From Ampelocalamus luodianensis (Eukaryota; Streptophyta; Magnoliopsida; Poales; Poaceae), in contig CM070633.1 of assembly GCA_036346255.1 (NCBI GenBank), forward strand, positions 35,680,192 to 35,744,191: DNA of 64,000 bases. Reading direction: 5' to 3'. Shown here one piece after another: positions 1-10,899 of the stretch. The notes beneath the pieces are model-generated. The model was not told the DNA's origin and did not search any database. It saw only the letters and a list, made by a program, of their open reading frames with translations. Position 1 is the first letter of the stretch. Each line of letters begins with the position of its first letter. A program made the translations under genes and the position numbers.

Positions 1-1787
1 GAGGAGAAGAAGAAGTTGTATGATTACTTTAAAACACTTGCATGTCGCTTTAGTACAACCATGGATATGTGGACATCAAACCAAAATAAAGGTTACATGT
101 GCATCACTGTGCATTGGATAGATGACAATTGGAATATGCAGAAAAGAATTGTTAAGTTTATGCATGTAGAAGGACATCATTCGGGAAGAAACTTGTGCGC
201 ACAATTTCATGATAGTGTAGTGGACTGGAATCTTGATAGGAAATTGCTTGCCTTTACTTTGGATAATGCATCGGCTAATGATGTATGTGCTAAGGGGGTA
301 GTACTAAAACTCAATAAGTTAGCTCTATTGATCTGTGATGGTATCTTTTTTCATGTGAGATGCTTGAATCATATTTTGAACCTTGTTGCCCAAGATGGTT
401 TGAAGCAAATTGCATCAGCTATTGCAAATATCAGAAATACAATTGCAATTGTGAAGAACTCTCCATTGCAGTATGAGGAATTTATGAAGTGTGCATCAGA
501 ATGTGACTTAGATGTGACAAATGGTCTCCCGTTGGATGTTCCAACAAGGTGGAACTCCACATATCTCATGTTGAAGCAAGCTATTTACTATAGACATGCT
601 TTTGGTAGGCTTTTCCTTCGACATAGAAGCAAATATGTGAGATGTGCACCGACCGTTGAAAATTGGACTATGGCAAAATCTATATCTACATGTTTGAAGA
701 GATTTTATGAGGCTACTGAGATGTTCTCTGGCACTAAATATCCAACAGCAAATCTATTTTTCAATACTTTTTGCAAGATTAAGCTTGCCATTGCAGACTG
801 GTGTGATAGCCAGGATCATATTATATCTTCTATGGCTCATTCCATGCAAATGAAGTATAATAAATATTGGGAAAAGTCCAACATGGCTCTAGCTGTAGCA
901 TGTTTTTTTGATCCTAGATACAAGACAAAGTCAATACACTATTTTGCAGATAAGATTTACCATGACAATGCTCCAGCAGAAATTGATAGATTCATGAGTG
1001 TTATTAACCAGTTGTTCCAGGCTTATGTGTCCAGTCCACTTGTAACTTCGAAGAAGACATCAACTGCAAATGTGCAAACAGTTGATTCTCAACCATTAGA
1101 CCAAGAGGTTCAGGATGAGGAGAGTGATGATGATCTTGATGCAGATCTTGAAAGGTTCTTGCATGGCAGTAGTGCTGTAGGTCAAGGTACCAAAACTGAG
1201 TTGGAAGTGTACATGGAACAACCACTAGTGGAATGGAAAACAAAAGGAAAAATCTTATTTGATGTTTTGTCATGGTGGAAGCTCAAGCAACCTGAGCTCC
1301 CTATTCTCTCCCGACTTGCACGTGATGTTTTATCTATTCAAGTGTCATTGTTGCTTGAGTCGACTTTTAGTCTTTGGCGGACGTGTTGTCGATCCATTTC
1401 GTAGTCGCCTTGATCATGAAGTCGTGCAAGCTTTGGTTTGTACCAAAGATTGGACTGCAGCGTCTCGAAAAGGTAATATTGAGTTCTACACTTGTGTTTG
1501 ATTGGTTTATGTGTACTATGTGAGAAATTTTTAGCATAAGTAATCTTTTGACATGAAGGTGGAGATATTAGTGGATCTATCCTCACTGAGATGGACATGG
1601 AGGGCATTGAGCGATGTTTTGCAAGCTTGGCAACGGTTTGCTATTTTTTTACCTAACTATCTAGCTCATTGGTTTAATTTAATGTCATCTTGATAAATGA
1701 TACTCATTGAATTACAACTTGTAGTTGCGAGAACACGAAGATATGGATGATTTGGAGGAGGACGTGTTGGAGGACATGGATGAATGA
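1..1787 (+). pseudogene. hAT transposase, 5' truncated by window edge, one frameshift
   Basis: The reading frame is open from base 1, so the N-terminus with the BED zinc finger lies outside the window. The protein shows hAT catalytic-core landmarks: DNASANDV near base 265, HVRCLNHILNLVAQDGL near 352, DVPTRWNSTYLML near 535. The C-terminal dimerisation region starts at ELEVYMEQP (about 1200). An extra T in the run at 1373-1375 throws the frame off and gives a stop at 1402; one base out, the family motif GGRVVDPFRSRL continues to a GT donor after 1472. Two small exons follow, 1559-1635 and 1725-1787, ending DLEEDVLEDMDE and stop, with GT-AG introns. The RICESLEEPER/DAYSLEEPER type is the best match by motif memory. 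It would have cut and pasted its own element, but the frameshift removes the end of the dimerisation domain, so it is probably inactive. Confidence 0.88.
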
Positions 1788-2441
1788 CCAATCACTAGGT
1801 AAATCTTCATATCATCTTTGCTAGATCTTTTGCATAATAATAAAAGGAAAAGATGACATCTGATGCTTCTCATGCATTTTCTAGGGCCAAAGTTGGATGC
1901 TTGTAAAGACATGGCGAGATGTTGCTGGTCTGCTAGTTGTTAAGACATGGTATATTTGATTTTTGGCATTATTGAACTATATATATCATGAATGAACTAG
2001 GTGTGATGAGTTAAGTGTGAACTAAGTTTAATATATATGATGAACTAAGTTTTATGTATGTTGACTTATGAGTTATGACTTATGAGCTAAATGTGGTACA
2101 CTAAGACACTAAGTGTTATGTTTGTGATGATGCATCTTGCTAGTGCCAATGTTATATGTGGTTGCTGAAAATATGAACTATTCATGAATATTTGCATCAA
2201 ACAAACTAGTTATATGTTTTTGTTAATTTATGGCATGCAATTTAAGGTGTTTTATGTTCCTAAAAAATATCCGTGACCGTATTCGTTTCACTCCATATTC
2301 GCTTCGTATTCGTATTCGATATTATTCGCATCCGTATTTGTATCCGAGGTATTCGTATTCGTTTCCGTATCCGGGAAAAAAATATGAAAACAAATATGGC
2401 AGAATCATTATCCGTCTGTTTCCGATCCGTTTTCACCCCTA
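1..2441 (+). mobile_element. hAT transposon, right part with 3' terminus
   Basis: Downstream of the transposase an AT-rich stretch leads into a subterminal region (2265-2425) packed with variants of TATTCG and TCCGTAT, a usual hAT subterminal pattern. The element ends in a sequence whose reverse complement reads TAGGGGTGAAAACGG-like, a common grass hAT terminus; I place the end at 2441. The next 8 bases, GTACCTGG, would be the right target duplication. The left end is outside the window, so neither the inverted repeat nor the duplication can be confirmed. Confidence 0.75.
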
Positions 2442-2870
2442 GTACCTGGTAGGTTCTTGGATCATACAACCCTCGGGAAACCACCAGCCAACAGTGGAAT
2501 GCGCGGTACTGGCGGTACCTACCGTTGTGTAGACTGGTGAATGTCCCTCTAGGCCCACTCCTGTCCCACCCCCAAAACTGCGGCTGCTCTATCACATAAG
2601 AACAGGTGTTCATCCTGTAGATATTCAATCGGAAGAGCAGTGTACTAAGCCAAATTAGATATACCAAACATGTGGTTGAGCAATTTCTGTGCCTGTTACT
2701 CGGCACAAGGTTCTTGTCCTTACCTGTCTTACAGTGAGGCGATGGACCAACACCAACTCGTAGTTGTCCACCTCTTGATCTCACATTCGACTCACTTCTA
2801 TCAAGTCTATTAGGTTGTCCAACCTCTTGATCTTAACCCTCAACTCTCCACCAAAATTATTGACGGTTAG
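2442..2870. other. spacer, nothing recognised
   Basis: Low-complexity-free spacer between the hAT end and a degraded LTR. A long minus-strand frame crosses the hAT end and this spacer, but it spans the transposon boundary and has no recognisable motif, so I do not call a gene. Confidence 0.5.
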
Positions 2871-3394
2871 GTAATACTATTTTTCAGAATTTATAAACAT
2901 ATTTTGTGATAATGCTAAATATTTAGTTATCATTTTATGTAACAAACTTGTCAAGGTGAATATAGCCTACAAAGAATAGGTGGGTTTTATATGTGGGGTG
3001 ATCGGATATATTTAATCATCATGGCATTCAAAAGTATTAATTTAATATTAAAGTGATTAGCATAAATACAATAATGAAAGTAATAATAAAGGTACATAAA
3101 ATATCAACTCAAAATGATCAAATAAATGCGACTTGCCTCCTTGCTCAAAGACGTCTATTAACTCGTCTCATCCGACGTTTTCCAGAGCTTGGTCATCGAA
3201 GTCGGGACCTACCGCAAAATAAATTAATCTAAATAAAAAACTAGGCTCAACTAGGAGCGAGCTGGGAACAACATGAAATAAAGAAATTCTAAAAGAATTG
3301 AAAAAGGTGATGTGGGATGTTGGGGATTTATTGGATGCTTGATTAGGTTAAGTAGAGTTGAAAATAGAATCCATAGGCTCAAAATGGTCAAAAT

Positions 3395-3396
<2 letters not shown>

Positions 3397-3446
<50 letters not shown>
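3397..3446. repeat. (AT)25 microsatellite
   Basis: An uninterrupted run of 25 AT dinucleotides, directly visible, inside the degraded LTR. Confidence 0.97.
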
Positions 3447-3448
<2 letters not shown>

Positions 3449-3454
3449 TATTGG

Positions 3455-3640
3455 GTCTGGATGAAGTGTCGGGTTTGAATGAACAGTACCAGGTTTAGTA
3501 CTATTTGTTATCGGGTTTGGGTTGAATAGTAGTGGGTCTAGTGAATAGTGTTGGGTTAACACTATTCACAACAGGCAGGTTTGATGAACAGTAATAGGTT
3601 TGGGCTATGGTGCTAGCAGGCTAAATAGTAATGGACTTGC
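3455..3640. repeat. degenerate short tandem repeats, GGGTTTG..GAACAGTA type
   Basis: About seven imperfect units of roughly 25-30 bp built on GGGTTTGRATGAACAGTA and GAATAGT variants. They lie just right of the AT microsatellite and are absent from the other LTR copies at the same relative place. Confidence 0.55.
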
Positions 3641-4750
3641 CTTAGGCTGGCCTTTGAATAGTTTTAGGTTGTATAGTGGAAGAAGAAATTGGGCTAGCCC
3701 ACTTGGCTTGCCAGGCCGTAACCTAATCAGGCTGCCTGCCTCGGTGACCAACAGACGTGAGTGAACTAGAGCTCGCTCCCTATAGTGGCCGAGCAGGAAA
3801 TATGATGGCGACGGCGATCACGGCGGCGGCGGCGGTGGTCGGTGGCGGCGCCAGGTGTTGTAGGGGGCACCCCCGTTGCATGAGCAACTCATTTTGGGGC
3901 TTCGCACGGGCGAAGGAGGTCCGGCGAAGGGCCATCGGCGTCGATGTTGCACGACCGAAGCATAGCATCAACGTGACGTCTCTCCAGTGGTGCTCCGGCC
4001 AAGTTGTCCGGGCAGGGAGCACTAGTGGGTGAAGGGGAACTCGAGGGCGGTGGCGGCGAGGTTTGGGGTGCACCGAGCCGTGCTGGCGACGAGAGCCGTG
4101 CAAGCGCGGTGGTGGAGCTCGGCGCGGGCAAGCTGGCGATGAGGAGAAGGTGGGAGGTGGTGGGGGATGGCTACGGGAGGTAGAGGTGGTGCCGGTGACG
4201 GGGTTGGGAGGGAGAGGAATGAAGGGTGGCGGCGATTTGGTCTTCGGACTCACCGGGGAAGAAAAGGGGCAACGACGATTTATGGAGTTTGGCTGAGATT
4301 GGGGCAGAAGGAGGTATCTATGGGGTGGTAAGGAGGTTAGGGATGACGATGGTGCAGTAGCTCGGCTTTATATGCGTGGAGAGTAGGTGGCACGATGGCA
4401 GAGCGAGGTGGTCGCGATGCGTGGAGGGCGTGTCAGTGGTGCGCTGTCGGCCAGCCGGGAAGGGAAATCAGGCGGCGATGTGAGGTGGCAAGGCTTTGGC
4501 GTGATGCGGGGGTGGTGCGAGAACGGAGCTGACGGGGACGAAGACGAAGAAGAATCGAGGCGGTGTAGTGCTGGTGACCCGAAGAGGAAGAAAAACAGGG
4601 AGAGCCAAAAGAGGAAAGCGGATTTTCGTGGGGAATTTCCGAATTTGGCTAGAAATCCAAATTCGAACCAAACTTCAAATAAGTTTTGAAAATTTGAAAA
4701 TTTGGGTCTTTTCATGCAATGTGTCAGAGAGACCAACAGAAGCTGTGGTG

Positions 4751-4759
4751 GCTTGGAGA
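4751..4759. repeat. left 9-bp target-site duplication of the MULE
   Basis: GCTTGGAGA directly precedes the left terminal inverted repeat and is identical to 8482-8490. Nine bases is the usual MULE target duplication. Confidence 0.95.
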
Positions 4760-5020
4760 CCGAATTTTTTTCAATTTAGCCCTTTTTTTCGTAAAAAACG
4801 CACATTTATACCCCTGCTAGTCTTATTTCCAGTTTTGGACCCAGGGGGTCGGCGCCGTGACTCACGGCGCCGAGCTAACTGACTTCGGCGCCGTGAGTCA
4901 TGGCGCGAGGTCCCGAACCCTAACCACCGGGCAGCCAACGTGGCGGCGTGGCGGTACCTCGGCGCCATGACTCACGGCGCGGCAGTGTGTTGCTTCGGCG
5001 CCACGATCTCGGCGCCGAGC
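4760..5020. repeat. left terminal inverted repeat of the MULE
   Basis: About 261 bp that pair with 8228-8481 in reverse complement with scattered mismatches. It contains at least three copies of the internal palindrome-like motif TCGGCGCCGTGACTCACGGC and its CATGACTC variant, so each arm itself is full of short inverted repeats. A CT run follows at 5046-5070. Confidence 0.92.
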
Positions 5021-5284
5021 ATTCAAAAAATGACCGCGGGCCCTTCCTCCTTCTCTCTCTCTCTCTCTCGCGCTTGCCTTCCGTCGCTCGCCGGCGGCGC
5101 GCGCCGCCGCCTCCCCAGGCGATCCGCCGCGCCCCGAGCCCCGAGCGGTCCCGCCTCCGCGCGCGCCCGAGCGCAGCCGCCCGGTCCCCGCCGCGCCGCG
5201 CTGCCGTGGCTCGCCCGCCCTCCACCCGCCACGCCACGTCCTCCCGTGGCGGCGGCGTTGTGAAGAAGAAGGTAAATTTTTTTT

Positions 5285-5770
5285 TTTAATAAGTAAATGT
5301 AGTAAAATTTTGTTAGAAAATGTAGTTAGTAATTTAGTTAGAAATTGTAGTTAGTAAATTTAGTTAGAAATTGTAGTTAGTAAATTTAGTTAGAAATTTA
5401 GTTAGTAAATTTGGTTAGAAATTGCAGTTAGTAAGTTTAGTTAGAAATTGTAGTTAGAAATTGTAGTTAGAAATTTAGTTAGAAATTGTAGTTAGAAATT
5501 TTTTTAGAGTTAGAAAATGTAGTTAGTAAATTTAGTTAGAAATTGTAGTTAGTTAGGGTTTAGATATAGTTAATGTAGTTAGGGTTGAGATATATAGTTA
5601 GTCATAGCAATTTTAGTTAGATATGATGTAGTTAGGGTTTAGATATATAGTTAGACATAGCTAATTTAGTAACATATAATGTAGTTAGGGTTTAGATATA
5701 GTTAGACATAGTTAGAAATTTTAGTTTGTTTAGTTACATATAGTTAGTTAGACATAGTTATTTAGTTTGC
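5285..5770. repeat. tandem repeat array, TTTAGTTAGAAATTGTAGTTAG type
   Basis: Some 20 imperfect units of about 20-26 bp built from TAGTTAG, AAATTGTAG and AAATTTAG. It fills the space between the left inverted repeat and the transposase start, that is, the leader or 5' intron of the MULE transposase gene. The core loosens toward 5770 into GATATAGTTAG variants. Confidence 0.9.
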
Positions 5771-5882
5771 TAGGTAGCAAATTACTTGGGTAGTTATAAA
5801 CTTAAATTAGTTACGTATGGAATTAGTTAGTATACTACTTTACTATTAGACATTAACAACCACTGCCTTTTGTATGGATTAG

Positions 5883-7276
5883 ATGGACAATCTAGTAACC
5901 TTGCACCATGGAGGCAGTATTGAGAAAGATGGTTATGGAAATGTGTCATTTGTTGGGATGGAAAGTGTGTCCCTGCTGCTTAGTGATCGTCCGTCTTATG
6001 GTGAATTGGTCGCTAGAGCTCGTGAGGTTCTATGTTGTCATAGTAATGAGGATGGCATCTCGGTTGAGGTGTACTTCACCTTGGTTCTAAAGACTCTATT
6101 TTTAGGCGGATGGTCTCAATTAACTCTGAGGATCAGTGGCAAAATTATGTCAGATCGGTGATGAGGACCCAATATCAATGTTTGGATTTGTTTGTGGGGA
6201 AGTTGTCCATTGATCCTAATCCTCATGGGCACTCACCCCCTCATGGGCATTCACCCCTTTATGGGCATTCACCAGATTTGGGTAGTCCTCCCCCTTTGGA
6301 CCCTCCGTTACCCAATTGTGATGCGGATGTGAGCAGGCGGTTGTGGTACCCGATGCTCAATCCGGCCCGAATGAGATTGGAATTTCTCATCCTGCGGCCC
6401 CTCAGGAGATCCCTTTGACCCAGAACCATTCAAGTAAGTGTCGTAGTACCACTTTAGTTTACCATTCATTAATCTATTCCTTTGTCTCAATTGCCATCCT
6501 ATGTGTGGTTGTGATGCGGAGATGTTCACGAAAATGATGGTCGTCCTCTGTGGCACCTTGGGCAACATGGATCAGTGCAGTAGGGCCTCTAACGGCGTTG
6601 ATGTTGATTGATGATGATGAGGAGCCTTATGGGACGGCTAGAGCCGTTGATTCCGATGAAGACCGGCTGTTGCGGCATTGACACAACAAGATATTGAGCT
6701 CATCATACAATTACTGTCCTAATCGTGATCCGGCTATTGAAGAATTCGACCTTAGTCATTCCCAAGGTGCTTATGCGAGAAGCGAGACGACGAGTTGTTA
6801 GAGGCTCCTAAAGCCAAGGATAGCATGGAAATCAAGAAGGATTTGGTCTTCAAGGACTTGCCTACATTGAGAAGGTGGTTACAGGAGTATTCTGTGAAGC
6901 GCAAAAGACCTTTCAAGGTTAGGCATTCCTATGTGCAGCGGCGTTACACAGTGGTGTGTGAGAAGGCCAATTGTAATTGGAGGGTGTGTGCTAGGAAACA
7001 GAAGGACACAGGCAAGTTTAAGATCACAAAAATCGTTGGCCCACACACTTGTGCAGAATCAAACTTGAAACAGAAGCATCGCCAGTTGACATCTACCCTC
7101 ATTGCGAGATCACTATACTCAAAACTGAAGGGGCAGCCCAATTTGAAGGTGAGGACAGTTATGGAGATGACACAGAAGATGTTCGGATACGACATAAGGT
7201 ATGGAAAAGCATGGAGGGCAAAGCAGCGAGCCTGGAAGATGATATATGGGGATTGGGAGGAGGGGTATGAGCCTCC
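5883..7276 (+). pseudogene. MURA-like (MuDR) transposase, N-terminal remnant
   Basis: The ATG at 5883 opens MDNLVTLHHGGSIEKDGYGN, a start I know from grass MuDR-type transposases. After about residue 62 the frame shifts; EDQWQNYVRSVMRTQYQCLD follows in another frame from about 6128, then a proline/histidine repeat region. A GTAAGT donor is at 6434. The MuDR DNA-binding domain is well preserved from 6795: KDLPTLRRWLQEYSV, then NCNWRVCARKQKDTGKF and HTCAESNLKQKHRQ, ending MIYGDWEEGYE at about 7270. It then runs directly into unrelated sequence and stops at 7290. The DDE catalytic MULE domain and zinc knuckle are gone. It could still make a DNA-binding fragment of about 160 residues from 6795, but nothing shows this is expressed. 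Confidence 0.88.
6223..6274 (+). repeat. three 18-bp tandem repeats coding HGHSP
   Basis: CATGGGCAYTCACCCCYT occurs three times in tandem within the transposase remnant and encodes a repeated (P)HGHSP peptide. Period 18 keeps the frame. Confidence 0.9.
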
Positions 7277-7279
7277 TCC

Positions 7280-7909
7280 ATTGCAGCCTTAGCACGGCGA
7301 ACACGCTCAAGCCTCCTCTCCCTCTCCCCCCTACGCTTAGCTGCCTGCCTCATTTTCACCTCTTCCTCGCGCTCCTTTTCTGCCGCCTCCTCTTTGCGTG
7401 TCTTCTCCAACAGCTCCTCGCGCTCCACATCCCACTTCTTCAGTCCCTCCATATGCTGCTTGTCCTCCTCCTTGATCTCAGTGTCGATCCACTGCACAAA
7501 GTCACATAGCGGGGGAGGTTCCTGCAAAACATGGGTCTGTTAAGCACGTAATGAAATGTTATTGATTCATCGTAAGAACAAAGAAAAAACCACTAATTTC
7601 TCACCAACAATCCAATGCGGATCTGTTGAGGTGTAGGGTCAAAGGCATAATTGTGACACATCCAATACCTCTGCTGTCGTGTCCTCCTCATCGATCTCGC
7701 CACCTACAAGCATCACCGCTTGATAGCACATGGGCCTTTGGGCGCCACTAAGCGGTGGCAAGCGAGCGTCGCATTGCCCACGGTTGTTGCCTAATCGAAA
7801 TACAATAAATTATATGAACCTTACATAATATGAACTACATATTACCGACAAATTAGAATACGATGGACAAAGATTACCTTGGTTTACTAGCTTTACCACG
7901 CCTCGGCAT
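7280..7909 (-). pseudogene. GRF-type zinc-finger protein carried in the MULE, broken
   Basis: On the minus strand an ATG at 7909 starts MPRRGKASKPR and ends in a GT donor after 7878. A second exon (7790-7605) codes CDARLPPLSGA, then MCYQAVMLV; one extra G near 7704 shifts the frame, after which RQQRYWMCHNYAFDPTPQQI follows, ending at a GTGAG donor. The last exon starts at 7521 with EPPPLCDFVQWIDTE and runs into a charged coiled coil (EEDKQHMEGLKKWDVEREEL onward) that ends KAAMEEAH around 7280. Spaced cysteines with a C-x-F-x-x-W-x-D ending are the GRF zinc-finger pattern. Such proteins are common beside MULEs in grass genomes; I infer a MULE accessory gene. The exon 1 to exon 2 phase does not join cleanly, so the model is incomplete. 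The first part of the minus frame beyond 7280 is antisense of the transposase. Confidence 0.7.
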
Positions 7910-8227
7910 CCTAACGATGGGAGAAACAAAGGGACCGGCGTAACTAAGGTTCCATAATACACAATACGAATCAATAAAACAAGTGAGACTAATTGCTTCA
8001 AACCCTAGGTCATGACTAACCTAATTTTGCATAATACACATGATATAGACCAAATCAATGCGTAAAAGTGAGGAGGACAAAGAGGATACCTTGCTCGAAG
8101 TTGTATAGATCAATTCGAAGTTTCCACGGTGAAAATTGGTGATTCGAAAAGTTCGGCGGGTTGGGTTGAGTGAAAACCGAGAGAGGAGAGGAAGAAATAG
8201 ATGAAGGCTCGGGCGGTATATAATTGA

Positions 8228-8481
8228 GCTCGGCGCCGAGATCACGAGCGCGAGTCGGCGCCATGAGTCCTGGCGCCGAGCTAACACGGCTCGGCGCCGT
8301 GAGTCATGGCGCCGAAGTACCGGCCACGCCGCAGCCTGTTGTTGCCCGGTGGCTAAGGTTCGGGACCTCGGCGCCATGACTCACGGCGCCGACCCCCTGG
8401 GTCCAAAACTGGAAATAAGACTAGTAGGAGTATAAATGTGCGTTTTTTACGAAAAAAAGGCTAAATTAAAAAAAAAATCGG
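8228..8481. repeat. right terminal inverted repeat of the MULE
   Basis: Reverse complement of the left arm with scattered differences. It contains the same GGCGCCATGACTCACGGCGC motifs and ends in ATCGG (inverted CCGAT). It is followed at once by GCTTGGAGA. Confidence 0.92.
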
Positions 8482-8490
8482 GCTTGGAGA
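8482..8490. repeat. right 9-bp target-site duplication of the MULE
   Basis: GCTTGGAGA, identical to 4751-4759. Confidence 0.95.
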
Positions 8491-9068
8491 GAGAAGATGG
8501 TCCAGGGCAGAGGGAAGGTTGTCCATGGAAAAAGAGAGGCACATGGAGACCTCTCGTCGGCCTGGGCGCTGACTGCGCATCTGCAGCCCGCCGTCATCGT
8601 TGATGGATGTGGAGTGCTGTTGTCGCCGCAGATGGTTCGTGCTGCGCCGACACATCCGCAGGCCGTCAACACCATGTGTAGCACTGCCGGCGATCAGATC
8701 CAACCAAATCTGGATCTCTGTCGTTCGGATCTGGAGCGAGGGCACACACTTTTCTCACTGAATGTCCACGCGTGTACCATATTCTAATTAAATGGGTGAT
8801 GCAATCTTAGATGATCTAAGCTGGACGGGATGGGCATTCACCTACACCCCTAGCCAACCGATCAAATCCTCCGTCCTCCCCACTTATTAATGAGCACACG
8901 TCCATCTGAAATGGAACGTGGGCGGGCTGGGACGGCGCCCCTGGCAACTGAGCAACGCTCAGTTCTCGGCTTCCTTTCTGATGGATCCAATGTTGCTTTT
9001 GTCTCCTTCCTAAGTTCCTATGGTTTGGCTCGATCTCAGAAGAGGCATCATCCGAACTGTCTGTGTGT
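8491..9068. other. spacer, nothing recognised
   Basis: The target sequence continues beyond the MULE. Short frames exist (for example plus strand 8497-8784), but none shows a domain or splice structure. Confidence 0.45.
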
Positions 9069-9319
9069 GGGTGAAGCTTTCACAATGAACAATCTTTTTT
9101 GTATCGTGACTTTTCGGCATTGACCGCTAATTTGTTTGGATCGATAGGTCGAAATGTTGCTCAGTATCACTGCATTGCTCGAGTGGTTGTGTACTTTTGT
9201 GGGTGCAGCTTTCACTATGAACAATTATTTTTGTATCGTGACTGTTCGGCGTTGGCCGCTAATTTGTTTGGATCGAAAGCTCGAAATGCTGCTCAGTATC
9301 ATTGCATTGCTCGAGTGGT
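9069..9319. repeat. two tandem copies of a ~132-bp unit
   Basis: Unit one (about 9069-9198) and unit two (about 9201-9319) share GAACAATYWTTTTTGTATCG, then CGCTAATTTGTTTGGATCG, and GCATTGCTCGAGTGGTT. The copies differ at about one base in ten. Function unknown. Confidence 0.85.
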
Positions 9320-9967
9320 TACTCATCCAAAGGAGCACACAGTAAGACAGATTCATCCAAGCAGCACGCAGTAACTGAAGCAATCACTGCCTGCACATGC
9401 AAACAAGGTGGGTTGCAACGTTTAACAAAAACCATTCAACGTGTTTAACAAAAACCATTGAATTTTGGAGCAATTGATCTGGTCACAGCTACATACGAAT
9501 CATTTGGATGGGACCTATCATCGGAGACATTGATCCACCAACCAAAATCAGAATCAGGCTGACCCACCAGCAAAAAACTATCAGAAATGTAGAAAATTAA
9601 TGCTCAAGAACCCTATACATGAGTGGCCTCCAAGACAGAGTTCAAACGGGAACAGATAATTCTTGATCGATCGAGAGCTTATGGAATGAATACGGAAGAG
9701 ATGAATGGTTATCCGGTACTATTTATGTTCGACTCCGACTCCAAGAAAAAAATAATATGATTCAGGATTAGCGATATCCGTCCGTATGTATCCGTATATC
9801 AAGTTGTATGAGGAAAGTCTATTGTGACTTCACTTAGGAATAGGATAACAAATAGGTGATTTGCTGCATCTAAACAGTCAGGGGATATTGAGTGTTTTTT
9901 CTTCGATATCTCAACAATTAGTCTATCCGTGTTCGCTCTGATTGCATCTTTACTGTCTAATATCCTG
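9320..9967. other. spacer with diverged hAT-like subterminal sequence
   Basis: No gene seen. From about 9640 the text (TCCGTCCGTATGTATCCG, then GTGTTCGCTCTGATTGCATC) resembles the subterminal region of hAT elements and the better defined element that follows, so a second, more decayed copy may lie here. Confidence 0.35.
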
Positions 9968-10152
9968 TAGGGGTACAAAAGAAGCGGATAATATCCGTCC
10001 AACTGACCGACCGAAGGTTTATGGAGCGAATACGGGATGAAAAAAATAGATATCTAACACTATCCGTGTTCGACTCCGACTCCGAGGAAAAAAAACAAAA
10101 TTTAATACAGAATATACGATATCCGACCATATCCATTCCGATTGCACTCCTA
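9968..10152. mobile_element. short hAT-like non-autonomous element (MITE-like)
   Basis: The left end TAGGGGTACAAAAGAAGCGG and the right end, whose reverse complement starts TAGGAGTGCAATCGGAATGG, form an imperfect inverted pair resembling the hAT end at 2441. The inside is rich in TATCCG and GACTCCGA motifs. The flanking 8-mers (ATATCCTG and ACTTCTAT) do not match, so no target duplication supports it. Confidence 0.4.
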
Positions 10153-10850
10153 ACTTCTATATACTAAAACGCGTTGATTTGTGGCGTGCTGCATCCCACA
10201 GTGGGGTGAAGGACAAACTAAGCAATCATCAATGTACCTCTTAGAAACCAATATATACTTTCCAAGTTTCCATTACCATGATTCAATCTGCTCTTCGTTT
10301 CTTCCTAACAACACAAGCATGCACCAATACTCGACGAAAGAAGTGCTGCAACCCACGCATCAATCATTAAGGCTGATATTTGCCAACAAAGGCGCACTAA
10401 AAGAAAGCCAAAAGCAAGAAAACGAGGGATTGGGTAGTCCCTGCCACACGTACGAACAGATCTGCTCGCGCGAGCTATGTTACTACCACTGATAAGTGGG
10501 CCCGATATCTCAATACAATTGCGAGGGCCACTCCGTCAGCGGTAGCTGGGAAATTTCGCACAAACAGCTCTGCTGGTACGTGTAGTCCTTTTGCAGGTTT
10601 AAAAATGAGCAGATATTTACATTGCTACTGATTTGCGTGCTCCAAAGTTTAATCTGATGGCGAAGTGATCCAATCCTGCACCACCTTTGGCCAGCATGGA
10701 CCATGCCACCATCCTCAATTCCTCATTTGCCACTCCCACACAGAAAGAGGCGAGCAAGTGGTGGAATTGGAATCTTCGATAATGCAACGTTGATATATAT
10801 ATATACACACACAATTTTTACCATTTGAAGATAATATTAGAGGCGCCCCA

Positions 10851-10899
<49 letters not shown>

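Larger units (their letters stand above)
2871..4705 (-). mobile_element. degraded long LTR (Tekay/RIRE3-like), minus orientation
   Basis: The stretch around 3130-3215 (CTTGCCTCCTTGCTCAAAG and following) matches in kind the segment at 36370 and 47720 of the better-preserved LTRs. A GC-rich block (3750-4560) follows, as in those LTRs, with a minus-strand TATA box at 4366-4374. The right end GAAAATTTGGG at 4693-4703 resembles the end of the LTR at 53500-53518 but lacks the final ATGTTACA. The proline-rich minus-strand frame at 3780-4253 looks like the GC-rich LTR leader rather than a gene. No target duplication was found. Confidence 0.5.
4760..8481 (+). mobile_element. MuDR-type Mutator-like element (MULE), internally deleted
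   Basis: A 3722-bp element bounded by long, similar inverted repeats starting CCGAWTTTTTTT and by a perfect 9-bp target duplication GCTTGGAGA. Inside are a repeat-rich leader, a plus-strand transposase remnant with only the N-terminal part, and a minus-strand GRF-zinc-finger pseudogene whose 3' end meets the transposase remnant tail to tail near 7276. The MULE catalytic domain and SWIM finger are missing, so the element is non-autonomous. The intact target duplication and well-matched ends suggest a fairly recent insertion, moved by a transposase supplied in trans. Confidence 0.93.

Noticed and set aside
2260..2784. Minus-strand 174-residue frame
   Set aside because: Crosses the hAT terminus and subterminal repeats into unrelated spacer.
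3780..4253. Minus-strand 157-residue proline-rich frame as a gene
   Set aside because: Lies in the GC-rich part of a degraded LTR just downstream of its TATA box; biased composition, no domain, no homologue recognised.
7704..7716. 13-bp intron in the GRF pseudogene
   Set aside because: Too short to be spliced; a one-base insertion explains the frame change better.
9968..10152. Well-defined hAT MITE with target duplication
   Set aside because: The 8-mers next to the ends do not match, so only a low-confidence element is reported.
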